Source: Pseudeuparius sepicola (taxonomy: Eukaryota; Arthropoda; Insecta; Coleoptera; Anthribidae). From it: a DNA stretch of 64,000 bases. Under the pieces are notes generated by a model. It did no database searches. It was given only the letters and a program-made list of their open reading frames with translations, and was not told where the DNA came from. Positions within the stretch are counted from its first letter, which is position 1. Every line of letters starts with the position of its first letter. A program made the position numbers and the translations under genes. This document shows, one piece after another, positions 36,660 to 48,479 of this stretch. Location of the stretch: assembly GCA_963920635.1 (NCBI GenBank), contig OY987303.1, positions 14,734,175-14,798,174 on the forward strand. Reading direction: 5' to 3'.

Positions 36660-36735
36660 GACAAAACAGGAGAGGCGTGGCCTGGCATGTGGGCGGGAAC
36701 GAGGCCCCTGATTGGCCGGGGCCCGGGCGAGGGAA
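36660..36735 (+). promoter_or_regulatory. GC-rich upstream promoter region of slp
   Basis: Directly upstream of the inferred start site lie a GC-box-like gtgggcggga and an inverted CCAAT box (gattgg) in a run of high GC. These elements are generic and their use is inferred. Confidence 0.4.
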
Positions 36736-36769
36736 CACACAAAGCAACTGCCTACGCACCTCCAGGCGT

Positions 36770-36804
36770 TCAGTCTCGAGTCTATCCTCAAGTCGACAAG
36801 TCGT
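36770..36804 (+). promoter_or_regulatory. slp core promoter: Inr plus DPE
   Basis: TCAGTC at 36770-36775 matches the arthropod initiator TCAKTY, putting +1 at A36772. AGTCGT at 36799-36804 sits exactly at +28 to +33 and matches the downstream promoter element RGWYVT at every position. No TATA box is seen at -30. The exact spacing is a requirement of Inr/DPE promoters, common among insect developmental genes. It implies a leader of 43 bases before the first in-frame ATG at 36815. Confidence 0.7.
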
Positions 36805-36814
36805 TCTTTCGGTT

Positions 36815-37857
36815 ATGACAGTGATGAGCACCACCATGGTCCCTGAAGTAGTAAGGACCCCGTTCAAATCTTCATTTACCATCAACGCGTTGTTGGCCGA
36901 CGAGTTTAACCCTCCAAAGTCTCCTCAAGACGATTCAATTAGTGACAGTGACGGTGAATTAGACGTTACCGGTGATAGTGAACCGCAGTCCCCGCTGGAT
37001 TGCTCCAAATCTTCCGAAACCGAAGACAAGGACAAGAAGTCCAAAGACAAACCGCCCTACAGCTACAACGCCCTCATAATGATGGCAATAAGAAACAGTG
37101 CTGGAAAAAGACTGACCCTCAACGGCATCTATGAGTACATCATGACCAACTTTCCTTACTACAAGGAAAACAAACAAGGATGGCAGAATTCTATCCGACA
37201 CAACCTGAGCTTAAACAAATGCTTTGTCAAGGTGCCAAGAACATACAACGATCCTGGCAAGGGCAACTATTGGATGCTCGACGCTTGTGCCGACGAAGTT
37301 TTCATTGGTGGCACAACTGGAAAACTCAGGAGGAGAAATACTGCCGCTGCAAGGTCCAGATTGGCTGCTTTTCGGAGAAACTTCTCAATATATCAAAATG
37401 TAAGCACCCACCAAAAATTCTAATAATAACAACTTCTTCCCAAGAAAACACATATCGTTTAACTTATCGTATAGATTATTTCTCTAACGTTTCTTTTTCT
37501 TCCTTTCAGCCTATGCAACAAATCTACCCACAATTCTTCGCACCACCTCCACACCTGATCGGCGGATACAACCCATTCCTGCAATCGAATCCAGCAATGA
37601 CCCAAGTGATCAGACCGTCTCCGATCCAACCGCCAGCAGGTTATTCCGTGGAAAGCTTAATGGCGGTGTCTTCTCCAAGTGTGAATTTGGCGTCTCCGTT
37701 CTTCAGACAACCGGTCGATTACAGCAGGTTTCCTCAGCACCTGGGGTTGGCTCAATATCAACCGCCGTCGCCGCCGATAAGTCCGAGTTCGGAGTCCAGG
37801 GGGAGTCCCGAGGTGACGGTGTTCACGCCACAAGTTGTCACGCAGAGGATGAGATAA
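36815..37857 (+). CDS. slp: Sloppy-paired (FoxG) forkhead transcription factor
   Basis: Two exons, 36815-37399 and 37510-37857, join in phase 0 (donor AAAT|GTAAGC, acceptor CTTTCAG|CCT) to give 310 residues, close to Drosophila Slp1 in length. Slp is a nuclear DNA-binding repressor/activator used in segmentation, head and neural patterning. Residues 21-27, FTINALL, are the eh1-type motif that recruits Groucho. Residues 40-77 are acidic and Ser-rich. Residues 79-176 are the forkhead domain, from [15 protein letters not shown] through the recognition helix [11 protein letters not shown] (about 123-133) to GKLRRR. The [11 protein letters not shown] and [13 protein letters not shown] signatures mark FoxG/Slp over other Fox classes. 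The C-terminus is Pro/Ser/Gln-rich. I chose ATG 36815 because it is the first after the inferred start site. ATG 36836 (caccATGG) has the best context and would give 303 residues. The frame stays open upstream to ATG 36428, but that region lies before the core promoter. Confidence 0.95.
37400..37509 (+). other. slp: slp intron (110 bases)
   Basis: It opens GTAAGC and closes with a pyrimidine-rich tract (tttctttttcttcctttcag). It splits the gene just after the forkhead domain, between Gln-Asn and Pro-Met. Without splicing, translation would stop about seven codons into the intron. Confidence 0.9.
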
Positions 37858-38070
37858 GAAGGTACAAAGTGATCTCGATAGCGAATTTTGTAGATAGATT
37901 TTTATTGTGATATTGTTTGGCAAAAGCCAATAGTTACTCTACTCCTGTGCAGGGGAAACGTAGCTGGGAAAGACTTGTATAATACGTGTATATAATATTA
38001 TGTATGTTGTAAAGATATATTGTGATGTTATAAATAGTCTGAAATCTGAACTATATAATGCAAATATAAA

Positions 38071-38076
38071 AATAAA
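38071..38076 (+). terminator. slp: slp poly(A) signal
   Basis: AATAAA lies 214 bases after the slp stop codon and is followed by the GT-rich stretch gtcagtgtatg. It is the first canonical hexamer downstream, so the transcript probably ends near 38090-38100. Confidence 0.65.
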
Positions 38077-38099
38077 TGTCAGTGTATGCAAATCGAAAC

Positions 38100-39253
38100 A
38101 TGGTTGAATTATTTCATTAAAACTGTTCCGAGAAAAAACAAAATTATGTACCTGAAGGTTGTAAAGCCAAAGCCGCTTCCCAAAAGTCAAAATTTGTTGT
38201 GTAAATGTGCAGGGATTTATTGAGACATAACAATAAAAGCTAAATTTCTTGGGGCCCACAAGGTCCTAATCTAGGGTTTTACAATTATTGGTTGTTGATG
38301 AGACGGCTTCAGGTAATTTGGTGAATTGAATCTCTGGGTAACAATTAAATGGTGCTTTCCCAAGATTGACTTTCAAATTTTATTTGCCCATGTGAATGAA
38401 CTTTCAACGAAGTAAACATAATAGAGGTAAGTAAACTTTGTTATAGATTCTTCCAACAGCAAAAGTGCAAAATAAACAAATCTGTGTAAGTAAGACACTA
38501 GAAAGAAAATGTAGAAAAGGAGATCCAGAATATAGGTATGCCTTTTTGAGTTTCTTATTTTAATTCTATAATCTAATTTTATGTTAATATTCAAGTTTAA
38601 CTAATCATGTTTAATTAGAATATCTTTACAACAGGAAACTTTTCACTGGCATTTGATATTATAGTGGTAGATGGCCTTCGATGACTTATTTTATATAGGT
38701 ACACTGATGGTAAAAATATATAGGGTAGGGAATATTTTAGTAACTTCTTGAAACGAATTGGTATCCCTTTCTTTAAAAATGCAAAAAACATTTTTTCAAA
38801 CTCATAATCTTAATAACAGAAATGTGGCTGATTGATTTCATTACGCCAGAGCATAGTGTGTCGACAGACTGCAGACTGTTGGATGCGCGCAACAGACTGT
38901 TGTTGGGGTAATACTGAATTAAATGAATGCAAATTTTTGAGTGATTCTACATTTTTTGTCAAAAGCAGTTTACAAATTCTAAAATCCCTTATAAGTAGAC
39001 CCAACAAAAGTTTATATGAAAAAGTTGTTTGCAATTAAATATTACTTCTGAATAGAAACAATATTTCAGATTTCAGAAAACAGATAATAGACAATTTCAA
39101 GAATGCAAAATAAATCCTGTTACCGGCTGTTTATATTGCAATGTCGCAGGTGCAGGGTGACCCATCCAAAATTATTTTTTTAATTTTACGATATTTAAAC
39201 TGGAAGAAAGTTTTTCCGGACTAATTTTGTCCGAATTTTCAGAATCCGATATA
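38100..39253. other. Gene-free AT-rich stretch downstream of slp
   Basis: No gene is recognised. A solo tip (cagggtgacccatcc) near 39152 looks like a worn TA-flanked element end. Confidence 0.4.
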
Positions 39254-40051
39254 CAGTGTGTCCACGGATTGAGTGCACGTGGGGTGTAAATGACAAAAAA
39301 TTTTCGAGTTGAAATTTGACCTTTTGATTTTGATTTTTGAAAAAACTAATTTTCTACATCAGTAAAGTGCCCTTTCTGTAGGTTTTACGATAAAATGTTA
39401 TTAAGGAAACATGTTCAGATTGAAGAACTGAGTAGGTTTGCGAAATTTCGAAAGTCTAGGCCTACTTTGATTTGTTGGCATTTTTTCCCACCTTTCTTTA
39501 GGAAAGTGCACTTTGTGTAGCTTTCACATTAAAATGTTATTGAGAAAACTTGTTCACAAAGAAAAACTGGATAGGTGTGAAAAAATTCAAAAGCCTAGGT
39601 CTACTTTGATTTTTGTGCATTTTAATTTTTTAGCAGAAAAAAATCAAAGTAGGCCTAGACTTTCGAAAACCTACTCAGTTTTTCATTCTGAACAAGTTTT
39701 CTTAATAACATTTTAATGTGAAAGCTACACAAAGTGCACTTTTCTAAAGAAAAGTGGAAAAAATGCCAAAAAATGAAAGTAGGAATAGACTTTCGAAATT
39801 CCGCAAACCTACTCAGTTATTCATTCTGAACATGTTTCCTTAATAACATTTTATCGCAAAACCTGCAGAAAGAGCACTTTACTGATGTGGAAAATTAGTT
39901 TTTTCAAAATTCCCAAGGCATACGTGATTTTTCGAAACTAAAATTACGTCACAAATTAGTTTCAAACCAAGCAGAGCTGATCCCCAAAAGGTCAAATTTC
40001 AACTCGAAATTTTTTTGTCATCCTACGTGCACTCAATCCGTGGACACACTG
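39254..40051. mobile_element. Foldback element, CAGTGTGTCCACGG ends (39.2-kb family)
   Basis: After TA (39252-39253) it begins CAGTGTGTCCACGGATTGAG. It ends CTCAATCCGTGGACACACTG followed by TA (40052-40053), with perfect tips. The two arms of about 400 bases each contain internal sub-repeats around aaagtaggcctag, acaagttttcttaataacat and agtgcactttct. Non-coding. Further copies lie at 40172-40905 and 60375-60938 and a scrap near 7320. Confidence 0.88.
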
Positions 40052-40171
40052 TAGGTATATACCAGAAATGAAATTAAACGTCAAATAACAAAGATAGATA
40101 TATTTTTTGATATTGTGTAGCCCATTAAAATCTCTATACAACCATAATATATAATTTCTACATTTTATATA

Positions 40172-40905
40172 CAGTGTGTTCACGGATTGAGTTCACATAA
40201 GGTGTAAATAACAAAAAAAATCGATTTGAAATTTGAGATTCTGGGGTCACCCCTGTTTGGTTTGAAAATATTTTACTTTCGAAAAATCACGTATGCCTTA
40301 TGCCTTGCGAATTATGAAGAAACTAATTTTCCACATCAGTAATGTTCCCTTTTTGTACATTTTAAGACAAAATGTTATTTACTTTGATTTTTTGGCATTT
40401 TACCACTTTTTTTAGAAAAGTGCACTTTGTGTAGTTTTCACATCAAAATCTTGTTAAGAAAACTTGTTCACAATGAAAAACTGGACAGGTAAGAAAATTT
40501 TCAAAAGCCTAGGTCGACTTTGATCTTTTCTGCTAAAAAACATTAAGACACAAAAATCAAAGTATAACTAGGATTTTGAATTATTTCACACCTGTACAGT
40601 TTTCCATTATAAACAAGTTTTCTTAATAATATTTTGATGTGAAAGCAAAATGCAAAAAATCGAAGTAGGCCTAGACTTTCGAGCAGACCTACTCAGTTTT
40701 TCATTCTGAACAAGTTTCCTTAATAACATTGTGTCGTAATAGTCGTAAAACATACAAAAGGGCACTTTACTGATGTGGAAAACTAGTTTCTTCATAATTT
40801 CAAAGGCATACGTGATTTTTTGAAAGTAAAATTATGTCTCAAATTAGTTTCACCAAGCAGGGCTGATCCCCAGAAGCTCAAATTTCAACTAGATTTTTTT
40901 TATGT
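40172..40905. mobile_element. Foldback, 39.2-kb family, second copy with lost right tip
   Basis: It begins CAGTGTGTTCACGGATTGAG after TA (40170-40171) and repeats the arm sequence of the neighbouring copy, folding near 40530. The right end stops at caaatttcaactag without the expected cacactg tip. Confidence 0.75.
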
Positions 40906-43348
40906 TGATATTATTGTTAGGTGACGGAGGACAGGGCCGTAATCAACAGAATTTACGTTTTACGCACACGAATCCTAAATTTGAATAGATAGAAATTAAC
41001 ATTAAACTCCGTTCTTTAAAGCACTGAAAAAGGCTGTTATAGTTTCTTTGTTTGAAGTTCGGTTAGAACCACAGACAAGCTAAATACGCCCCTGGCGGCA
41101 CCCAAAACAATGCTGTCAACTTTGTATTACCAAATTAAGAAATGTCATTTCTAGTGTACAGTTGAAGAGAGATTTTAGTCTACCTACTACTTACATTTTA
41201 GGCACACAAAAGTCCAAAAAACCAAGTATATCATTTTGGCAGCATTGGATTTTGTGAACTATGTCAGAACGAAGGACTAATCTGTAGTCTGTACAAAATA
41301 AACCATACGAGAAATAATGTGGGTAGACCCGATAGTCTGAACGACTTCAAATTAATAAGGTGTGAGATTAGAAATATTAGTCCGATATACAAGAAAGTTT
41401 GATTAGGTAAATGGTAAATACCATTAAGCGTCCCTCGAAATTCCAAAATGGGATTCTGATAAGCTGACACTTGAGGTGTCGTGTTATGATACATTCAGTC
41501 ACATGTCGTGGAGATCAAAAAGACACCTGCACCGGCCTGTGTTACAATCCAGAAGCACAAATAGGAATACTAATCTTCTTAAAATAATCCTTCGAATGAA
41601 AGGATTTATTCTAAATAACACAAAAAATATGGATCAGGTAGCTTGGTCCAGTTAAATACAGAGGCATTCCCAAACAATTTTGAAATTGATGGACATTACG
41701 TGAGAACCCTAATAATTTTGTTCTTTTGATAAATTATAATTGCCTAATAAAAATCACATAAAATATTGCCGAAAAGTTGGTATATACAACTAATGGAATA
41801 TTTTGTAAATATTATATTTTGATTTATTAATGTACGATAACTTAGCACTATTAGCACTATTGAAAGGTTAAGAAGATATACTAAATATTTTTGTAATATC
41901 GAGATATAGTGAATAATTTTTTTTAGTTTCATTGTTAAGATTTTTTCATTATAAATATTTTTGTGTGGCTGGAAACATAAATAATTTATTCCTTCTATAG
42001 TCATTGTTAGATACTGCCTATCTATATACGATCTCACAAAGTAGGTACCCACCATGGGAAAATTGTCACTCGATTGGGTAGCGACTGTTACAAAAATCAC
42101 CCCCAACGATTCCTCGTTGCCAACAAAAGAAATGTGTATGTTTGTTTGTAAGGGGGATGTTCCGTGCATTTCGAACCATCTTATCTCTCCGTTCGATCCT
42201 AAAATTTCAAAATAAGCAACCTAATACTTTTGTATTTGCTTATTGTCCATTTTGTTTGCATCTAAGAGATTATCTGGCTACCTCTTATTAGGATATCGTG
42301 TTACCGCATTCATTCAGTACAACAGTTGCACTTTTTTGTCGAGGAGACAGGCCCAACGAATTTCTCGAGTTACCACAGAAAAGAAATTTTAATTTGAAAT
42401 ACAGGATTACGCAAAATGCTATAGGATTTCGGGAAATGTGCAAATAAGATTAGGTAATTCAAGAATAAGTTGGTGTCTTCTTAACAAAAGATTAGGCATA
42501 GTGCAGTTGAAAGAAAAATAACTCCTATATAGTGTTAGATTTAACACATAAAAAGTTGCAGGTATAGGTACGTACATAAAAGTACCTACAACTAATTAAG
42601 AAAACAAGAAATCTCTATAAATCATTTTAATTGCTTTTTGGAAAACTTCAAGATTATGTAAATAAATACTCTCTAATCTACCTGTGAATAAAGAGGTATA
42701 GGTACATACTACCTACTTATTTTCAAAGTATAATAAAATAATTGATTCGTGCTTTATACTTGCCATACCCTATAGACTTTAACAAAAGATTTGCTCACCA
42801 GTTTGTTGAATAGGTAAATATTTTATGAATTTATTGCTTACAAATTTGAGCAGTGGCGTAGTGAGACAAAACATCACCAAGAAAATATTTCCCGCATACT
42901 AATCCAGTCAAAAGAATAACTTTTTTTTATGTACATCACATATAGGTTAAGGGCTTTAAGTTCCAATAAAGAGCTGTCTAGCTTGTTTGTTGCTCTTAAT
43001 TAAGCCAAAAATGAAAATTCAAATTCAAATTTTGGCTTTTTGGTAATATCGTTATATTCGTCTATATCTATAGGTCTGTGATATTGCCAAATTATAAAAT
43101 TATTTATATTGACACATCGTTGTTGTTCTCTTTCTTCTCAACTCCTTTTGGAAGTTACGCCAATGGTCTTTAAAGATTGTATATCTTCCAGTAGGTAGTT
43201 TATTGCATTTAATCGCATTATTTGCAGCCCTTATTTACAAAACTTGTGGTTTCAGTGGGTGGATACTATTGGAATTTATGGTGGTTATATAGAAGGCGTT
43301 ATTATTTACCTTACTGGAGAATTTGGTTTTGCGAGGTAGTAGAAATTT
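40906..43348. other. Gene-free AT-rich stretch
   Basis: No gene is recognised. The frames at 41264-41494 and 41744-42169 (minus) lack domains. The second is AT-driven and rich in Ile/Tyr. A lone CAGTGGCGTA tip near 42854 resembles the hAT at 56220. Confidence 0.4.
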
Positions 43349-43600
43349 TATCTGTATACAAGGTGTTCGGAATTTGGTGCACCGGCAACACTTTTCATTA
43401 TTTTCAAACATGAAGCGCCTGTATTTCAATGTAGGCAAGACAAGTTTTGACTGAACTTCTCCTTGAGTCCACCAGTGCCCCACCGCCACTTAACCAATTG
43501 AGCGCGCTTCTTGTAGAGGAAGTAGGGTCACAATATTTATTATAACTCGTGCTCCGCTCTATTAAAACATACCAAATGCTGTTCAATTTAAACTGGCCAG
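43349..43600. other. Worn TA-flanked element end and AT-rich DNA
   Basis: A tip-like sequence (tacaaggtgttcggaatttg) begins here without a recognisable partner. No gene is seen. Confidence 0.25.
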
Positions 43601-43835
43601 CTCTTAAATTAAATAATTGGACAGACGCGGACCGTGGCCGTCTTGTCTTTCGCCTGTGTCATTGTGTGATAAACGGAGCAGGGGAAGGCGGGTAATTCGT
43701 CCAATTTTCGGGCAGCTGACCGAGGTCCGACACGAGCTGGATGATCTCCGAACTCTGGCCTCTCTGGATTTGAATGGGTGGTTTTTGGAAAGCGGTCGTT
43801 AAGGAATTGAAGCTACTAGCGGGCCCGTGCTGATT
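43601..43835. promoter_or_regulatory. GC-richer island, candidate cis-regulatory element
   Basis: A short CpG-containing island (gacgcggaccgtggccgtc and onward) with no transposon ends or gene. Candidate enhancer downstream of slp, by composition only. Confidence 0.3.
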
Positions 43836-43941
43836 CAGTAAATTTTACGTACAGAGTGATTCAAAAGTAATCACCATTATACCATAATATGAGGAATGGA
43901 ACATACAAATGCTTTAGCTATATGGCATACCTAATAACTGC

Positions 43942-43970
43942 AATAATAATAATAATAATAATAATAATAA
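43942..43970. repeat. (AAT)n microsatellite
   Basis: About nine to ten uninterrupted AAT units. Slippage-prone simple repeat. Confidence 0.9.
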
Positions 43971-44117
43971 TTGGATTTTTGCAGTTATTATACGTTGGAT
44001 ATAACAAATAATAATGAAGAGGGTTAGAAAATGTGTTTATTAAAAATGACATTATTTAGTTGAAGCAAATACAATTTAATTCTAATTCAAAACGGTCATA
44101 TCAAATTTTTGGTAGTG

Positions 44118-44352
44118 ACAGAAACTAAATTCAATATGACGGCCGCCCGAAGATGGCGGATTACCTATTTCTGCACAACCTACTTGACATGGGTACCAAA
44201 TGAAAGGGTTCGATGAGTACAAAATAATAAGGTAAATGACGTAATACTAAATCCAAAATGGTGGATGCCCCAAGATGGCTGACTAAATTTCTTTACCACC
44301 CTCCTGCCATCGGAATTAAATAGGTAGGTACTAATAGTCACAAAATAATATA
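44118..44352. repeat. Imperfect tandem repeat of about 115 bases
   Basis: Two units in a row share, in order, aactaaat-c-aa-atg, gcccgaagatggc (or gccccaagatggc), a pyrimidine-rich cacc segment and tacaaaataata (or cacaaaataata). It may belong to a dispersed satellite-like insect repeat. AAGATGGC resembles a YY1/Pho core. Confidence 0.5.
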
Positions 44353-45497
44353 AAAGATAAAAAACCTTTTTGAAAACAAGTTTTTAATTAAGCCGCATGT
44401 ACTAAAACGAATAAAATAAGCCTAGGTTTTCGTTAAGATAATTCAATGCCAAATTGCGACAAGTTTTTGTAAATCAAAAAGTTTGTCGCGCGAATCTAAA
44501 GAAAATACATACTTTGGCAAGTACTTGGAACAGCATAAAAACCGTTGAATTTTATACGAGTGATTGGTATTTCTGGTATTTTTACCAGAAGCAGAGCGTG
44601 ATAAATGCTATGAAATAGATCGCGCCCCGTATATCATTGAGTTCATTTATACTTTACCAGGGTAGCTCTAGAACAGGCGCCTCGGCAATAAAATACGAGA
44701 CAAAACACTTTTTTAACCATTTTAAACCGAACCTGGTATTAGTAGTGAAAAGAGATGTACCTAATGGACAGAGAAGATAGATATTGTAGTAAAAACAAGT
44801 GACTGCATGCTCGCCTAATATAATATCACCAATACTTGCATGGGTTACACTGTTCGACGGCCGGCCACTTATTGTGCAATGAAATGCGGTACATAGCCGT
44901 GCCATAATTTCACAGATCTTAACATATAGGTACTTGCGTAAATAGTTATAATCGATATGGCTTTTTAGAGACCTTTTGACAAAATTATATGATGCATTCA
45001 CCTTCACGTTGTGTTTGGCGACAACCTTAAAAAAACCTTAACAGTTAAATATTATGTTCCTTGTAGAATATGTATATTTTTGAAAACTCCGTGACGCTTA
45101 TGTCTTATATTCTTTTTGTGACGCCAATTAGAGTTTTTTATGCTGTTTCGCAAGTGACTTTAGAAATACTATACTTGCTTATCAACCAATCACTGTCCAA
45201 TAAAATTTATTGGTATACCTACTTTTATATGATCATTTTGCGCGACAAGCTTACCTAAGGTAAGCCCAATCTAATATTATACACACATTCTTTCTTGCAT
45301 CCATTCATGATTGTGCTCGTTTTTAAATGCATATTATATACCTTTTGTCTCTTACATGATCTCTCAAAATTTGTACACTTCTAGAAAGTGACCATTTTGA
45401 CTCATAACTGCTTTAAATCAACAATCTGTAAAATGTTTTTAATACTTTTTTAACAGCTATAGTTGTACCATGAGTACGGTCTTTTTAATTGCACATA
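44353..45497. other. Gene-free AT-rich stretch
   Basis: No gene is recognised. The 117-codon minus frame at 44654-45007 shows no domain. Confidence 0.4.
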
Positions 45498-46658
45498 CAG
45501 GGTGTCCGGAAATTAAGTGCACATACAGAAGGGGGTAATTCTTTGGCCCATTTTAAGAAAAAAACTTCATATGAACGTATGTCGTAAACGTCCTAACTTT
45601 TGAGATACAGGGCGTTGAAGTTCATTTTTTTAAATTGAATTTTGGCTACATCTCCCGAAATAATCAAGCTGCTGAACTGAAATTTGGCACTGCTATGTTT
45701 TTGGGGATGGAGAATAAGCTGAAAATGTCAATTTCACCGTATCTCATAAAGGGCGCCACTTGCGCTGTTTTTAGATCACGCTTTTACGCTTAACTTTTTT
45801 GAGGTTATCTTTTTGGTCCTGCAGGTCCATCATTTTAGTGCATCTTTTCATTCTGCAAGAAAAAGGTACTTTTGTTTCATAACGATTAAGTCAACCGTTT
45901 ACGTTTAAATTGGCAAAATGGTCCCCAAAACACCTGTTGACTCCAATATTCGAAACATAAAATTTTCAACGACCGCTTTCAAATGCTACATATCAACTGT
46001 ACATTCAAAATGAAGAAAAAAATGCTAAATGGATATTGGTCAAAACACCATTGGTTTTCTGGAAATAGGGTGTTCAAATTTTGTCAAATTCAATCCTTTC
46101 CATTTTGAAAGCGAATAATTTTTGGTTCATTCTTCATAGGGATTTTTTTCTTCATTTTGAAGGTACAGTTGATCTGTAGCATTTGAAAGCGGTCGGTGAA
46201 AATTGTATGTTTCGAACATTGGAGTCAACAGGTGTTTTGAGGCACATTTTGCCAATTTCAACGCAAACGGTTGATTTTATCCGTATGAAGCAAGAGTACC
46301 TTTTTGTTGTAGAATAAAAAGGTGCACTAAAATGATAAATCTGCAAGACCAAAAAGATAACCTCAAAAAAGTTACGAGTAAAAGCACGATCCAAAACAGC
46401 GCAAGTGGCGCCATCTGTAGAAACTGACATTTTCAGCTTATTCTCCATCCCCAAAAACATAGCAGTGTCAAATTTTCAGTTCAGCAGCTTGATTATTTCG
46501 GGAGATGTAGTCAAAATTCAATTTAAAAAATTGAACTTCAACGCCCTGTATCTCAAAAGTTAGGACTTTTACGACATACGTTCATATAAAGTTTTTTTCT
46601 TAAAATGGGCCAAAGAATTACCCCCTTCCGTATGTGCACGTAATTTCCGGACACCCTG
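45498..46658. mobile_element. Large foldback element, CAGGGTGTCCGG ends (45.5-kb family)
   Basis: After TA (45496-45497) it begins CAGGGTGTCCGGAAATTAAG. It ends AATTTCCGGACACCCTG followed by TA (46659-46660). Nearly all 1,161 bases are two arms of about 570 bases, meeting near 46075. Mirrored blocks include cccccttc-gtatgtgcac, cttttgagatacagggcgtt and gcgccacttgcgc. The 102-codon frame at 46152-46460 is one strand of the arm and not a believable gene. Related fragments occur at 19590 and 56040. Confidence 0.9.
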
Positions 46659-46670
46659 TATATATTTGTA

Positions 46671-46712
46671 GCCTGATGACGACCACGATGAGGGTCGAAA
46701 CGTCGCGTTAAC
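46671..46712 (+). ncRNA. Hammerhead-like ribozyme core, degenerate
   Basis: CTGATGA (46673-46679) is followed by one extra C, then GACC paired with GGTC around an 8-base loop, then GAAA (46697-46700). Next is a 3-bp stem ACG/CGT with loop TCG. This is the hammerhead core order, but the extra base between the first core block and stem II departs from the active consensus, and stem I pairing is weak. It is probably a decayed relative of Penelope-type ribozymes. Confidence 0.5.
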
Positions 46713-46740
46713 AATAAAATAATAAATTGATCTACATGAT

Positions 46741-48479
46741 AGAAACGTAATTTATTTTTTCTACTCCTATGCTAGTAACATACCTATTTAGTGACGGTTT
46801 AGGTTATAAGTTCATTGTTACGAACACTGACACGTAGTGATTGACACGTAATGACTGACACGTAATAAAAAAAATTACGTATCTGTTCTTAATTAAAACG
46901 CAATTATCACGGGTGCCTTGTTAGCGCGGCATCCGCGTCACCATAGCAACTAACCAACATACTAATGGTTGCCTGTCAGATAATCAGAAGTATAGTTTAT
47001 CTATATCTTTCGTCAAAGAAAAATTATAATACAAAACTCGAGTTGTAAGCTTATTACATACTCGTGGAATTACACTGCGCGGCTCGTGCGCAACTTTTCC
47101 ACTCATACGTAATAAGCTGTTTACAACTCTCGCTATGTAATATACTATTTCTCTGTAAGGTACGGGAAAGAAAATAGTTGTTCAAAATAAAAATTATTGT
47201 TACTTGAACAAAATTCTTCAAATAAAAATTATGTCTACGTACAAAGCTTGAGATAAATAATAATCGACCTACTTTCAAATCACGGGGTGGGGCAAATGGC
47301 CAAATTTCAACTTAATTTTTTTTGTCTTTCACACCTCTTGTTTCACTTATCCTGGGACACCCTGTGTACATATCTATTTTTTAGATAAAAGTTAGTCTTC
47401 ATAAAAAATTTTGTTTGGCAAATAAAATAAGAGTGGAATAGAGAAAATAAAAATTTGATACATTGTATGGTTCTCAGAAAATTCAGGAAAGGGAAATTTA
47501 TTTACAGAAAACTACTCTTTCTTGCTTGCTACAATATCACCATTCCAGTAGTCTTCTAGTAGATGCTCTGAACAACTGGCGAGAGTAGCTTTTGGTCGTC
47601 TTGCCCTTTGATGACCTTTTTGTGATTTAGACTGCTAGGTCTATGGCTAGAACGTAGGTCTATAATTTTTTGATAAGAAGACTCGTTCCAAGAGAGTACA
47701 ACCTTCACCTTTGCATTGGAAGAGCTTATCAATATTGTCTTCTCCTTTTCGCAATATTGCTGTTGTATTACTAAGTCTGCCCCTTTCGAGTAGCCCAACT
47801 TAAAAACCGATCAATGCCTCCACTATTTTTGCTTTTTGTCTTTGTTGGCACTTTCCACGGACACCTCCAGACCAAGGACGAGCATAAGAACAATGAGTAT
47901 CATCCATTGTTTCCGAATTTCTGGCTCTTTTGTTCGGCGAAAACCGATGGAGTGGCTTGTTTCAGGCTAAGGCAGGAACTGCCCGCTTTTGTTACACGCT
48001 CCTGCTGCAGTGTCGACTTTATCAAGTGCCATTAACTGCAGGAAATATTGAGCGGAACGCTCGATACAGGATGCCACTTAGCCACGTTCCAGTCTTTCGG
48101 AATTCCATATGTTTTTTAGAAGGGGCTAGATCGTTCTTTTATGTATGAGGTTCATCTGATTAATTTTCTCTAAGGGACAATCTTCTCCAAAAGCCGAGTA
48201 TCTTCTGTCTTCTGTATCACTTTTAAAACTTTGAGAACCCCTTTGTTTTTGCTGCATAATTTCCTGGATCTAGGTGTTTTAAACTGGGACTACCTGTGTA
48301 TGGTAGTAGTATTTAGGAAACCACATCTCATTAACAAACAATATTAGGAAAAACTATGAATTCTGCTGTAAAGAAGAAAGAGAGATTAGATGGTAAACAT
48401 CTCGGAATTTACAAGAGCATCTTTCTACGGCTTAGCGACTAATATTTTCTCATCCTGAACCCGAAGCAGGAAGCTTTTG
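46741..48479. other. Gene-free stretch
   Basis: A worn element end (gggacaccctg) lies at 47355. The moderately GC-balanced segment 47550-48150 has open frames on both strands but no domain that I can defend. Confidence 0.4.

Noticed and set aside
36528..36885. Minus-strand frames opposite slp as antisense genes
   Set aside because: They are shadows of the GC-rich slp coding strand and promoter, with no domain and no promoter of their own.
41744..42169. 141-codon minus frame as a membrane protein
   Set aside because: The Ile/Tyr-rich product follows from AT-rich DNA. No coherent membrane segments or conserved motif are seen.
46152..46460. 102-codon minus-strand frame as a gene
   Set aside because: It lies wholly in one arm of a foldback element, is mirrored on the other arm, and has no domain.
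47550..48150. Possible decayed THAP-type transposase on the minus strand
   Set aside because: A short stretch resembles the region around the AVP signature, but the zinc ligands cannot be placed and the frame is broken. The match is too weak to call.
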